A DNA stretch of 64,000 nt from Cohnella terricola (lineage in GTDB: Bacteria > Bacillota > Bacilli > Paenibacillales > Paenibacillaceae), in contig NZ_VNJJ01000002.1 of assembly GCF_007786475.1 (NCBI RefSeq), forward strand, positions 468,382 to 532,381, given 5' to 3'. The first letter of the stretch is position 1, and every line of letters starts with the position of its first letter. Both the position numbers and the translations under genes were made by a program. The notes beneath the pieces are model-generated. The model saw nothing but the letters and a program-made list of their open reading frames with translations, had not been told where the DNA came from and did no database searches. Positions 53,762 through 62,267 of the stretch are shown piece by piece.

Positions 53762-54376
53762 CTACGAGCCGTAAGCGAGCGTTCCGAAGTACGAGCTTAC
53801 CTTGTACCAGACCCAATCCACGGCCCGATCGATCGTTTTGATTTGTCCTGCGATATGCGCGGTTGAGGCTAGAGGCGATAGGTTGCCGTCAATGACGGTT
53901 AGATTGCCTTCCAAATCTCCGAGCACCTGCACGTCCCCGTTCACGACCGTTAAATCTCCGTTCACTTTTTGGCCTTCCGGCACGATCACTTTCTTACCTT
54001 GGATTACGACATGCTCCAGATCCTGACCCGATACGGAAAATTCTTGACTCTGATTCCACATCGAGACGAAGCTGGACAACATGACGACGATAAACAACGC
54101 GGCAGCCGACATAGCCGGATGACGGCGAACCCATGTAGTCCATGCGGCCGGACGCCTCGGGCTGGGCAGAGACTTCATTACACGGTCGCTTAGATACTCG
54201 GGAGCCTTCTCTATAGGTTGACATTTGGCGAGCGCATCGGTGCGCTCCAACGCTTCATAACGAGTGTGGCACGATGGGCAATCACGCAGATGCTGTTGCA
54301 GCTGTATAATTTCCTCGCGCGACAAGTCCCCATCCAAATAATCATGCATATTCATGACGGCGACGTTGCACTTCAT
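53762..54376 (-). CDS. rsiW: anti-sigma-W factor
   Basis: The protein has about 204 residues. The cytoplasmic N-terminal zinc-binding ZAS domain has the H-x3-C-x2-C motif in HLRDCPSC (about residue 28-35). A single membrane helix follows (about 95-112), then an extracellular part with repeated short beta segments (VNGDLTVVNGDVQVLGDLEG) of bactofilin/adhesin-like type. It holds SigW inactive until regulated proteolysis under envelope stress. ATG 54376 is preferred, with AAGGAAAGGG 9 nt away; ATG 54385 is too close to that site. It is 103 bp downstream of sigW. Confidence 0.92.
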   Translation of the reverse strand: MKCNVAVMNMHDYLDGDLSREEIIQLQQHLRDCPSCHTRYEALERTDALAKCQPIEKAPEYLSDRVMKSLPSPRRPAAWTTWVRRHPAMSAAALFIVVMLSSFVSMWNQSQEFSVSGQDLEHVVIQGKKVIVPEGQKVNGDLTVVNGDVQVLGDLEGNLTVIDGNLSPLASTAHIAGQIKTIDRAVDWVWYKVSSYFGTLAYGS

Positions 54377-54479
54377 ATCAGCCATCCCTTTCCTTGGCGG
54401 TGTCGAACCCCGCAATCGATGCTTCTATACTGTACGTTTGGTTACGCGGCGAAGTTTCACGAATTCAATTCAAATCGGA

Positions 54480-55046
54480 TTATAGTTTATGCTCCAGTTT
54501 TTTCCGAAGGAATTCTCTTCCCCGATGCACCCTGGTTTTGATCGTCGTCACCGGCATGTCCAATACGTCCGATATTTCCTGCAATGATAAATCCTGCAAA
54601 TAACGTAGGATCATCACCGATTTATATTTGACGGGCAATGTCGCAATCGCCTCGTGGATTATCCTCTGTGTTTCCGAGAGAAGCAATTCGCTTTCTGGCG
54701 TCCTGTCGTCGCTCGGGAGCATGGCATAACCGTCCAAACCTTCCCGGTCCGTCGATTCCGCATCAAGCGAATAAACTGCTTTTCTTTTCCTTAACCGATC
54801 TATACACAGATTCGTCGCGATGCGATAGATCCATGTGGAAAATTTTTGATTCATGTCGTAGCGATCTAAGCTTCTGTATACCCGTAAAAAGGTTTCTTGA
54901 ACGACATCTTCAGCTTCCTGTCGGTTTCCCGACATCCGATAAGCCAGATGATACAGCTTGTCCTTGTATAGATCGACGATCTCCGCGAAAGCGCGCTGAT
55001 TCCCTTTTAGGGCCAATCGCACTAAACGCGTCTCAACTGGCTTCAA
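54480..55046 (-). CDS. sigW: ECF RNA polymerase sigma factor SigW
   Basis: The 188-residue ECF sigma factor has region 2 (about 20-90: DLYKDKLYHLAYRMSGNRQE, then AEDVVQETFLRVYRSLDRYD and FSTWIYRIATNLCIDRLRK) and region 4 (about 130-185: LPVKYKSVMILRYLQDLSLQ, then EISDVLDMPVTTIKTRVHRG). It directs transcription of envelope-stress and antimicrobial-resistance genes. The start is TTG 55046 with AAGGTGAG 8 nt upstream. No clear SigW autoregulatory promoter is visible upstream. Confidence 0.96.
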   Translation of the reverse strand: MKPVETRLVRLALKGNQRAFAEIVDLYKDKLYHLAYRMSGNRQEAEDVVQETFLRVYRSLDRYDMNQKFSTWIYRIATNLCIDRLRKRKAVYSLDAESTDREGLDGYAMLPSDDRTPESELLLSETQRIIHEAIATLPVKYKSVMILRYLQDLSLQEISDVLDMPVTTIKTRVHRGREFLRKKLEHKL

Positions 55047-55293
55047 AGTTGCGACTCACCTTCTTTCTCTGCGGTGACAGACTGCCGTAACCTGCTTTGG
55101 GCCGCCATAATGCCCGCAATGACGCGGTTCCCAGAAATCCATGCAACAATCCCCGTCCCGCCGCGATGCCGACGACCGCGGTCCATTCCTGACGTGTCGG
55201 CCATTCGCACTTGCGTATGCTTTCTAGCAGAATCGTAATCCACGTAAACTGAAAAAGCAAGACAATCCCCAAAATAGCATCAAGCCGCGACAA
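55033..55293 (-). CDS. doubtful small membrane protein frame upstream of sigW
   Basis: An 86-codon frame in the same direction overlaps the sigW start by 14 bp. It has a hydrophobic N-terminus (ILGIVLLFQFTWITILLESI) and a second mildly hydrophobic stretch, then a basic tail. It begins with TTG and only a weak GAGG upstream. The overlap fits translational coupling to sigW, but coding quality is unclear and it may simply be leader DNA. Confidence 0.3.
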   Translation of the reverse strand: MSRLDAILGIVLLFQFTWITILLESIRKCEWPTRQEWTAVVGIAAGRGLLHGFLGTASLRALWRPKAGYGSLSPQRKKVSRNFEAS

Positions 55294-55441
55294 TGCCTCA
55301 TTGTATTTTCGTTTGATGTTACAGCATCACCCGAAGAGAAGCAAGGAACAATCGCATTCACATCCTAGGAATTAACATATTTACTCTTTTTAACCGATAT
55401 TAGATGAGTTCGTTTCAAGCATAAGGAGGAAGAGAGAAATA

Positions 55442-56965
55442 ATGAAATTTATGAAATTACAGATGTGGATAGCCGTCATTGCAATACTAATATTGCTAAC
55501 GGCTTGTACGTCGGATGAAAATGAGAGATCAGGGGAAGCAGCGGCGGGCATATCCGATTTTACGCTTTTTAGAGAGCAAACGAAAACCGCCATGAGCAAA
55601 GACGAAACGGTACAAATTTCGGTTCCTGAAAAATGGATAATAAAAGAGGATGCAACCCAAGGGAATGTACGCCTAGTAGTGGACGGGGTTCATTATCCCG
55701 CCGTTATTAGCATTATAGAGGAGCTTCGTGCCGATGCAAACGAGGATATGACTTTGGAAAAATGGGTCGAGGAACTTGATACGGACACAGGATCAGTCAT
55801 TGTCTCAGAAGAACGCTTACTGGAAATCGATGGCGTTCCGGCTAAAGAACGACTCGTTAAAAGGGACAATTCACCACGTTGTTGGATGCAGATTTTTTTG
55901 GAAAAGGAGACGGCATTTTATCTAATCTCGATTGAAGGAGTGGACCTGACGTTTTCTAACGATAAAGAAGAAATTCAGAAAATGACGGAGACCTTTAAAG
56001 TGCTTAAGCCTGCTGAGAAGGAAGTATTTAACTCCAGCAACAGTAAAACGATGGTTAATGATGATCAGTCGCTACAAATTACAATACCCATGAATTGGCG
56101 AAAGGCCAGCACTGAGGTTAGCCAAATCGGTGAATTTATCTTTAAAAATGATCGGGCAGCGGAATTGTTGCTTTTGCGGGAGTTCGCCTCAGGAAAAACA
56201 GAGGAAACAACTCTTCAAGAAATTGTAGAAGGAAGATTTGAGTATTATAAACAATTCTCCCAAGGCGAAAAAAAGGGCCAGAGGGAGCTTCTTATTGATG
56301 GACAACCTGCATATCAATTGGAAGGAAGATGTGAATATAACGGGAAGACGCATGGTTTTCTAATCACGGCATTGTTTAAAGATAATGCCTACTACGTAAT
56401 GATGATTTCTAGCCCCCTTGAGGATTTTCTTACATACGAAAGAGAGCATAAACGTATTATAGAGTCTTTCCAAGTATTAAAAAGGGTGGAAGAGCAAAAT
56501 AAGTCTCTTGGAATGGAAAATGAACAGCCTAAAGTATTTGATAATAAACTGGCTTCGATGAAGATCGAACTTACAGAAGAATGGAAGTTAATCAACATAG
56601 ATCAAGATGCGAAGATAAAGGCAATTCATCCAGGGGACAACACGTTGTTTTTTGCTTATGGCGGGAAAGTTTCCAAAAACGACGCCGTGACTGTAAAGGA
56701 TTTATTTGAATTATATATTAGTGATTCCGGATTAGAAAATCCCCAATGGACAAAGCCTAAGCCTATTAAGATCCAATCATATGATGCAATCTACTTTAAA
56801 GGTACTGGAACGAGCAATGGAGAAAAAGCCACTGTCATTTTAGCCATCACCCTTTCTTCGCGCCAATATGCCATACTTTTGTTTGCCGGAAAGCAGGACG
56901 TAATGGAGGCTAATGAAGCGTGGTTTAAGAAAGCATTAACTACTTATTCGGAACGGTTATGGTAA
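55442..56965 (+). CDS. lipoprotein with three tandem PsbP/DcrB-like domains
   Basis: The 507-residue lipoprotein has a signal with lipobox LTAC (about residue 22). Three repeats of about 150 residues follow, each opening with a strand such as VQISVPEKWIIKE, LQITIPMNWRKAS or MKIELTEEWKLIN and ending in FKVLKP- or FQVLKR-like segments. The repeats resemble DUF1795/PsbP-like folds seen in secreted proteins. ATG 55442 follows AAGGAGGAAGAG. Base composition is clearly more AT-rich than the neighbours, which suggests acquisition. A good terminator follows. Function unknown. Confidence 0.78.
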   Translation: MKFMKLQMWIAVIAILILLTACTSDENERSGEAAAGISDFTLFREQTKTAMSKDETVQISVPEKWIIKEDATQGNVRLVVDGVHYPAVISIIEELRADANEDMTLEKWVEELDTDTGSVIVSEERLLEIDGVPAKERLVKRDNSPRCWMQIFLEKETAFYLISIEGVDLTFSNDKEEIQKMTETFKVLKPAEKEVFNSSNSKTMVNDDQSLQITIPMNWRKASTEVSQIGEFIFKNDRAAELLLLREFASGKTEETTLQEIVEGRFEYYKQFSQGEKKGQRELLIDGQPAYQLEGRCEYNGKTHGFLITALFKDNAYYVMMISSPLEDFLTYEREHKRIIESFQVLKRVEEQNKSLGMENEQPKVFDNKLASMKIELTEEWKLINIDQDAKIKAIHPGDNTLFFAYGGKVSKNDAVTVKDLFELYISDSGLENPQWTKPKPIKIQSYDAIYFKGTGTSNGEKATVILAITLSSRQYAILLFAGKQDVMEANEAWFKKALTTYSERLW

Positions 56966-56982
56966 TGAAGATTTAGCAACGT

Positions 56983-57030
56983 AAAGAATCCATTTTGAGC
57001 TATTCGATGCCAAAATGGATTCTTTATTTT
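56983..57030 (+). terminator. terminator of the triple-domain lipoprotein gene
   Basis: A 15-bp perfect stem (AAAGAATCCATTTTG / CAAAATGGATTCTTT) with a 13-nt loop is followed by ATTTT. Confidence 0.92.
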
Positions 57031-57043
57031 CATAATATAGCGC

Positions 57044-57072
57044 AAAAAGGCCCGGGATTCATCCCGGGCCCC
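57044..57072 (-). terminator. terminator of ppc
   Basis: On the minus strand GGCCCGGGAT pairs with ATCCCGGGCC, followed by five T, 28 bp after the ppc stop. Confidence 0.92.
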
Positions 57073-57099
57073 CTCTTCATTCAATTGCATTCGTTGTCG

Positions 57100-59892
57100 T
57101 CAGCCAGTATTACGAAGACCAGCCGCAATACCGTTGATCGTCAGCAGAACTTCGCGAAGAAGTTCCGCATCGTCTCCGTTCTGAGCACGCAACGCGCGTA
57201 GTTCCGTCAGCAATTGGACTTGCATATAGCTTAACGGATCGACGTAAGGGTTACGCAGACGAATCGACTCTTGGATAACCGGAACGTTGTCCAGAATATC
57301 TTCTTGTCCGGTGATCGTCAGAATCATTTCTTTCGTTTTTGCGTATTCTTCCTCGATTTGCGTGAAGATGCGTTTCTTGACGGACTCGTCTCCGATCATT
57401 CCCGCGTATTGGCGGGCAATCATCAAGTCTGCTTTGCCAAGCGCCATCTGAAGATTATCGATCAGGGTGGCGAAGAACGAATATTCGCGGTACATCGTTC
57501 TCAGCGTCTCGAGCCGCTTCGGATCTCCGTTCACGAAGTTCTCGAACGCCGTACCCGCGGCGTACCATGCCGGCAACAGATAGCGGCTTTGCGTCCAGGC
57601 GAACACCCATGGAATTGCGCGCAAATCTTCGAAACGGTCGCTGCCTTTGCGCTTGGAAGGACGCGAGCCGATGTTCAGCTCTCCGACTTCCGGAAGCGGC
57701 GTCGACTCCTTGAAGAAGGTCATAAAATCCGGATCGCGGAAAATCAGATCCTGGTATTTCGTCTGCGCGTCAACCGAGATCCCGCGCATGATCTCTTCCC
57801 ATTGCGTCTCGACTGAGCTTTCCTGAGCCGGGTTGCGGGACAAGTACGCGCCGGTGATCAGTGCGCCCGTCGCCTGCTCCAGACTCCGGTAGGCAATGCC
57901 TTTCATCGAATAACGAGAAGACAGCACTTCGCCTTGCTCCGTAATCTTAATGCCTCCGCCGATCGTGTGCGGCGGCTGCGCCAGAATGCTTCGGTTCAGC
58001 GGCATTCCCCCGCGACCGAGCGCTCCTCCGCGTCCGTGGAAGAACTTCAGACGAACGTTGTGCGCTTTGGCTGTTCGGGTCAGTTCGTTCAGCGCCACTC
58101 TGAGCTCCCAGTTCGCCGTTACCATGCCGCCGTCCTTGTTGCTATCGGAATAGCCGAGCATGATCTCGTGCAGGTCGTCCATGGATGCCAGACACTCGCG
58201 ATAGATCGGCAAGTTGAACAGCGTCTCCATAATTTCAGGAGCGGCATGCAGGTCGTCGATTGTCTCGAACAAAGGCGCCGCTTGCAGCGTGCAGACGACT
58301 TTGCCGTCTTCTCCGCGACGGAACAGGCCAGCTTCCTTCGCAAACACCATCACTTCCAGAATATCGCTTGCCGCTTCCGACATGCTGATCAAATAACTCG
58401 TAATGCAGCCGACTCCGAATTCTTGCTGCGCTTTATATATCGTATGGTATACGTTAATGCATTCTTGGCTGGATTCGCTAAGCTTCATGTCTTCCGTCAG
58501 AAGCGCCTTGCTGCCGCTCAGCAAGCCATTTAGCAGTTCGATCTTTTCCTGCTCCGAGAGCGCCGCATAGTCGCTGCAGACTCCTGCATTGGCCAACAGC
58601 TCCGACATCGTGTTCTCATGCTCTTTGCTGTGCTGACGAACGTCCAGCGCCGCTAGATGGAAGCCGAAGAGCTCTACTTGCCGAATAAGCTTTCTCAAAT
58701 ACGAGTTCGCGACGAAATCGGCGTAGTGATGACGCAGGCTGCGATCGAGAATCTCAATGTCGGCCGTAAAGTCGGCTACGGTGTGGTAGCGCTGCTTCGT
58801 GCCTTTGAATTCATCTTCCCTCATGTTTTGCAGCTTTTGCAGCATATATCTCAACTTGACCCGATAAGGCTCCTTATCGTTCGTCCACGGCTCGACTGTA
58901 CGCAATTCCACGTTCTCGCTGTCCACGCGAATCGATTCCAGCAGTTCGTCGGTTACGTTCACAATCGTCGTGCTGAAGCTGAGTTGGCGGCTGATTTCGC
59001 GAATGCTGTTCTCGTATTTATAGATGACGAGGTTGCGCTGCATCTTCAGCGTCTGCCACGTTACGTCAGCCGTTACCGAAGGGTTGCCGTCGCGATCTCC
59101 GCCGATCCACGATCCGAAGCGCAAATACGTCGGTACGTGCCATTGCACTTCCGGATAGTACTTCTCAAGGCAACGCTCCAGCTCTTCGTATACGTTCGGC
59201 AAAACCTCGAACAACGTTTCATGGAAAAAGTACATGCCGTTGCGCACTTCGTCGAGCACGGTAGGCTTGCGGTCGCGCAGCTCGTCGGTTTGCCACAAAG
59301 TCAGAACTTCGTTCGTCAGCTTCTCGCGCAATTTCTCCCGCTCGCGAAACGTCAGCGTCGGGTTGTCGAGTTCCATTACCTCGTCCGCGATTCTCTTGTG
59401 GATATCCAAGACGTCTCTGCGCGTGGCTTCCGTCGGATGCGCCGTCATGACCAATTCGAGCGAAATGTCGGCAAGCATGTCCTTGACTTCGTCGATCGGA
59501 AGGTTCTTCTCCTTGAGGTTCTGGATGACGCTTTCGATCGAGCCGGGTTGCACCGCTTCGCCCGCCGAACGCTCGTAATCGCGCTTGCGGCGAATTCGGT
59601 GATTCTGTTCCGCGATATTTACCAATTGGAAGTAAATCGCGAATGCCCGGATTACTTGGTGTCGGATGCCGGGCTCCAAGTTTTTAACGGTATGAATAAA
59701 CCCTTCGTACAGCTCCGGCAAATACTCGGCCCGCAGCGCCTTGCTCATTTCCCGAATTTTCTCGACATGCTCCAATAGCTCTCTGCCGCCCTGATGCACA
59801 AGCACTTCACCAAGAATGTTTCCTAGAAAGCGCACATCTCTGCGCAACAGATGATTGGAAGGAGAACGTTGGCCAACAGCCGTTTCCGTCAT
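57100..59892 (-). CDS. ppc: phosphoenolpyruvate carboxylase
   Basis: The product has about 930 residues and is the full-length bacterial enzyme that carboxylates phosphoenolpyruvate to oxaloacetate, refilling the TCA cycle. Signatures are VMTAHPTEATRRDVL with the catalytic histidine, FGSWIGGDRDGNPSVTADVT, LGYSDSNKDGGMVTANWEL, the glycine loop FFHGRGGALGRGGMP and RAIPWVFAWTQSR, with the C-terminal RNTG closing motif. ATG 59892 with GGGGTG upstream is preferred over GTG 59901. Large antisense open frames along it are shadows. Monocistronic with its own terminator. Confidence 0.97.
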   Translation of the reverse strand: MTETAVGQRSPSNHLLRRDVRFLGNILGEVLVHQGGRELLEHVEKIREMSKALRAEYLPELYEGFIHTVKNLEPGIRHQVIRAFAIYFQLVNIAEQNHRIRRKRDYERSAGEAVQPGSIESVIQNLKEKNLPIDEVKDMLADISLELVMTAHPTEATRRDVLDIHKRIADEVMELDNPTLTFREREKLREKLTNEVLTLWQTDELRDRKPTVLDEVRNGMYFFHETLFEVLPNVYEELERCLEKYYPEVQWHVPTYLRFGSWIGGDRDGNPSVTADVTWQTLKMQRNLVIYKYENSIREISRQLSFSTTIVNVTDELLESIRVDSENVELRTVEPWTNDKEPYRVKLRYMLQKLQNMREDEFKGTKQRYHTVADFTADIEILDRSLRHHYADFVANSYLRKLIRQVELFGFHLAALDVRQHSKEHENTMSELLANAGVCSDYAALSEQEKIELLNGLLSGSKALLTEDMKLSESSQECINVYHTIYKAQQEFGVGCITSYLISMSEAASDILEVMVFAKEAGLFRRGEDGKVVCTLQAAPLFETIDDLHAAPEIMETLFNLPIYRECLASMDDLHEIMLGYSDSNKDGGMVTANWELRVALNELTRTAKAHNVRLKFFHGRGGALGRGGMPLNRSILAQPPHTIGGGIKITEQGEVLSSRYSMKGIAYRSLEQATGALITGAYLSRNPAQESSVETQWEEIMRGISVDAQTKYQDLIFRDPDFMTFFKESTPLPEVGELNIGSRPSKRKGSDRFEDLRAIPWVFAWTQSRYLLPAWYAAGTAFENFVNGDPKRLETLRTMYREYSFFATLIDNLQMALGKADLMIARQYAGMIGDESVKKRIFTQIEEEYAKTKEMILTITGQEDILDNVPVIQESIRLRNPYVDPLSYMQVQLLTELRALRAQNGDDAELLREVLLTINGIAAGLRNTG

Positions 59893-60152
59893 CTTATTCA
59901 CCCCAAACCATGCATTTCAAAATATTAAACTTCGCCGCCCAGAGGCGGGAATTTCAATCGCAATAAAAAACTCTAACCTTTATCATACTACAATGGACGC
60001 CGAAAATCTCCTTTTAATTCATCATTTAGCCATAAATATCGTGAATGCTTCCATCAAAAAATGCAATGCGACATCCTGTCTGCCGCCGTAACAATCATCG
60101 CCCAGCCAAATTATCCTATGCAGCAAGCGAGCCAGCGGGTCCTATATGGGGT

Positions 60153-60240
60153 GTGCGGACAATTTAGTACCGTGTGGCGGGCTTATTTCGACTCCAGAGG
60201 GGCGTGCGGACTATTTAGTACCGTGGGGCGGGCCTATTTT
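60153..60240. repeat. two 51-bp units related to array 3, in opposite orientation
   Basis: GTGCGGAC starts at 60153 and 60204, exactly 51 bp apart. Each copy contains TTTAGTACCGT followed by TGGCGGGC or GGGCGGGC, whose reverse complement matches the GCCCGCCAGACGGTACTA block of array 3 at 49501-49990. The stretch 59902-60246 holds no gene apart from the ppc leader. Confidence 0.85.
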
Positions 60241-60246
60241 TAACAC

Positions 60247-60274
60247 AAAAAAATTGCAGCCCTTAAGCTGCAAT
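60247..60274 (-). terminator. terminator of the five-tRNA cluster
   Basis: On the minus strand ATTGCAGC pairs with GCTGCAAT around a 6-nt loop, followed by seven T, just after tRNA-Pro. Confidence 0.9.
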
Positions 60275-60290
60275 CCTTAGTTGTAATTGA

Positions 60291-60367
60291 TGGTCGGGAC
60301 GACACGATTCGAACATGCGACCCCCTGGTCCCAAACCAGGTGCTCTACCAAGCTGAGCTACGTCCCG
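60291..60367 (-). tRNA. tRNA-Pro(UGG), copy 2 of the cluster
   Basis: A 77-nt cloverleaf with CGGGACG/CGTCCCG acceptor stem, anticodon loop containing TGG, T-loop GTTCGAATC and an encoded CCA end. It is the last gene of the minus-strand cluster and identical in sequence to the copy at 60507. Confidence 0.96.
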
Positions 60368-60422
60368 ACGTAATGAGGATAAAGAGTTAAAAAAAAGCCC
60401 CATTTAGGAAGCTAATTTATTA

Positions 60423-60496
60423 TGGAGCGGGTGATGGGAATCGAACCCACGCTATCAGCTTGGAAGGCTGAAGTTCTACCATTGAACTACACCCGC
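60423..60496 (-). tRNA. tRNA-Gly(UCC)
   Basis: A 74-nt cloverleaf with acceptor GCGGGTG/CACCCGC, anticodon TCC in the CTTCCAA loop and an encoded CCA. Confidence 0.95.
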
Positions 60497-60506
60497 AGGG
60501 TGATGA

Positions 60507-60583
60507 TGGTCGGGACGACACGATTCGAACATGCGACCCCCTGGTCCCAAACCAGGTGCTCTACCAAGCTGAGCTACGTCCCG
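60507..60583 (-). tRNA. tRNA-Pro(UGG), copy 1 of the cluster
   Basis: The same 77-nt cloverleaf as 60291-60367, with anticodon TGG and encoded CCA. The two copies flank tRNA-Gly(UCC), so recombination between them could delete it. Confidence 0.96.
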
Positions 60584-60612
60584 ACAATGCAATTATGCAG
60601 TTTGTGTATAAC

Positions 60613-60689
60613 TGGCGCGCCCTGAGAGATTCGAACTCCCGGCCTTTTGATTCGTAGTCAAATGCTCTATCCAGCTGAGCTAAGGGCGC
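60613..60689 (-). tRNA. tRNA-Arg(ACG)
   Basis: A 77-nt cloverleaf with acceptor GCGCCCT/AGGGCGC, anticodon ACG (read as ICG after deamination) and encoded CCA. Confidence 0.95.
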
Positions 60690-60695
60690 ATCTTA

Positions 60696-60770
60696 TGGAG
60701 CGGAAAACGGGGCTCGAACCCGCGACCTTCTCGTTGGCAACGAGATGCTCTACCACTGAGCTATTTCCGC
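60696..60770 (-). tRNA. tRNA-Gly(GCC)
   Basis: A 75-nt cloverleaf with acceptor GCGGAAA/TTTCCGC, anticodon GCC and encoded CCA. It is the first gene of the cluster, about 60 bp after the promoter at 60829-60857. Confidence 0.95.
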
Positions 60771-60828
60771 GTTTGTCGTAAGTGCCGCTTGTTTTATGCT
60801 TACCGAAGTGCTTTGAGCGACAAGAAAT

Positions 60829-60857
60829 AATATATCAAAGATATTTAGCGATTGCAA
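60829..60857 (-). promoter_or_regulatory. promoter of the five-tRNA cluster
   Basis: On the minus strand TTGCAA (60852-60857) and TATATT (60829-60834) are spaced by 17 bp in an AT-rich context with a long A/T tract upstream (UP-element-like), typical of stable-RNA promoters. Confidence 0.8.
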
Positions 60858-60951
60858 CCCTTTTTGCGAAAATTTTTTTATTTTTTTTGAAAAGGCCGTG
60901 TTGGCGCTGTTTTTCCCTTCCCGATTACTGCCTATTTGGCCCCTGTTCGAC

Positions 60952-60980
60952 TTGCTCCAAGCGTTGAATAGGTGTATGGT
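60952..60980 (+). promoter_or_regulatory. possible namA promoter
   Basis: TTGCTC and TATGGT are spaced by 17 bp, about 45 bp upstream of the namA start. The match is moderate. Confidence 0.4.
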
Positions 60981-61024
60981 TAAAGCCGAAAAACCAATTC
61001 CGATATGAATAGGAGTGATTTCTT

Positions 61025-62044
61025 ATGGCGCATATAGATTCACCTTTTACATTAAAAAGCCTGACGCTTAAAAACAGAATCGTAATGCCTCCGATGTGCC
61101 AGTACTCCGTCGAAGCTGAAGACGGCGTTCCGAACGAGTGGCATTATGTGCATTACGTCTCCCGAGCAATCGGCGGAGCCGGATTGATCATTATGGAGAT
61201 GACCGACGTCGAGCCCGACGGGCGGATCACAAATAAAGACCTTGGATTATGGTCAGATGACCAGATTCCTGCGTACAGAAGAATCATATCTGAGGTTCAT
61301 AAATATGGCGCGAAAATCGGTATCCAGATTGCCCATGCGGGGCGCAAAGCGGTAGACGCGTCCGAACCCGTCGGTCCATCTACAATACCGGTCGATGCCT
61401 CCTACAAGCAGCCTAGGGCTCTGAGTACCGAGGAAGTCCGTCAAATGGTCCAGAAATTCAAGGAAGCCGTCAGACGGGCCGTAGAAGCTGGTTTCGACAC
61501 GATCGAGCTTCACGGCGCCCACGGTTATCTGATGCATCAGTTCCATTCGCCGGGCATTAACGACCGCACCGACGAATACGGACAGGATTTATCCAAATTC
61601 GGAGTCGAAATCGTCCAAGCGGCTCGCAGCGTCATGCCTGCGGATATGCCGCTGATAATGAGGATCTCCGCGGTTGAATATATGGATGGCGGTTACGGTC
61701 TCGAGCATTCGCTCTCGCTCGCCAGGAAGTATAAAGAAGCTGGCGTAGACGTTTTCCATGTGTCCAGCGGCGGAGAAGGGCCAGCGGGAGCCGTGAAGCC
61801 CGGTAACCACCCCGGATATCAGCTTCCGTTCGCTCGCGCTTACAAAGAAGCGCTGGACATGCCTGTTATTGCCGTCGGCATTCTGGAAGACCCGATGCTC
61901 GCGGAAGCGACGCTCGACAACGGAGACGCCGAACTTGTAGCCGTGGGGCGCGGAATGCTTAATGATCCGTACTGGTCCCTGCACGCGATTAAAACCGTAA
62001 CCGGCAAAATCGCCCCTCCTGCTCCGTATCTCAGGGGGATGTAA
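61025..62044 (+). CDS. namA: NADPH dehydrogenase, old yellow enzyme family
   Basis: The 339-residue FMN enzyme of the YqjM/NamA class reduces activated C=C bonds, for example in electrophilic enones, and so works in xenobiotic and oxidative stress defence. Landmarks are RIVMPPMCQYSVEA with the FMN-modulating Cys, IQIAHAGRKA, the substrate-binding His pair in ELHGAHGYLMHQF, and the C-terminal region VAVGRGMLNDPYW. ATG 61025 follows ATAGGAGTGATTTCTT. Single gene with its own terminator. Confidence 0.95.
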   Translation: MAHIDSPFTLKSLTLKNRIVMPPMCQYSVEAEDGVPNEWHYVHYVSRAIGGAGLIIMEMTDVEPDGRITNKDLGLWSDDQIPAYRRIISEVHKYGAKIGIQIAHAGRKAVDASEPVGPSTIPVDASYKQPRALSTEEVRQMVQKFKEAVRRAVEAGFDTIELHGAHGYLMHQFHSPGINDRTDEYGQDLSKFGVEIVQAARSVMPADMPLIMRISAVEYMDGGYGLEHSLSLARKYKEAGVDVFHVSSGGEGPAGAVKPGNHPGYQLPFARAYKEALDMPVIAVGILEDPMLAEATLDNGDAELVAVGRGMLNDPYWSLHAIKTVTGKIAPPAPYLRGM

Positions 62045-62055
62045 TCCCCGATACT

Positions 62056-62098
62056 AAGGCGCTGTTTCGATCCTTTTTGGAATGAAACAGCGCTTTTC
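62056..62098 (+). terminator. terminator of namA
   Basis: A stem with arms AAGGCGCTGTTTC and GAAACAGCGCTTTT and a 15-nt loop ends in TTTT, 12 bp after the stop codon. Confidence 0.9.
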
Positions 62099-62118
62099 CT
62101 GATTTTCGTTTGGACAAG

Positions 62119-62254
62119 TAAACCGGCTTCGCCGTCCTTAGGATCGGCGGGATAACGTTTATGTCGGAGATGATTCAGATAAGTATGGCAATTTTTATAC
62201 TTTCTGAATCATTAAGAAAAACCGTCAGGTGAGTTCGCCCTGACGGTCCTTTTG
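62119..62254. repeat. left flanking element of the 114-bp array, with terminator
   Basis: It starts TAAACCGGCTTCGCCGTCC, contains an imperfect palindrome (ATGATTCAGATAAGTAT against ATACTTTCTGAATCAT) and ends in a terminator-like hairpin at 62217-62247 (CCGTCAGG/CCTGACGG with T-runs at both ends). The same order of parts occurs at 62933-63070 on the other side of the array. Confidence 0.75.
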
Positions 62255-62267
62255 AGTTGGTTGCGCT

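Noticed and set aside
55050..55400. SigW autoregulatory promoter upstream of sigW
   Set aside because: No TGAAAC-16/17-CGTA match could be found in the correct position and direction.
57934..59778. Large antisense frames over ppc (up to 373 codons)
   Set aside because: Shadow frames of a clearly conserved enzyme; no start signals or recognisable domains.
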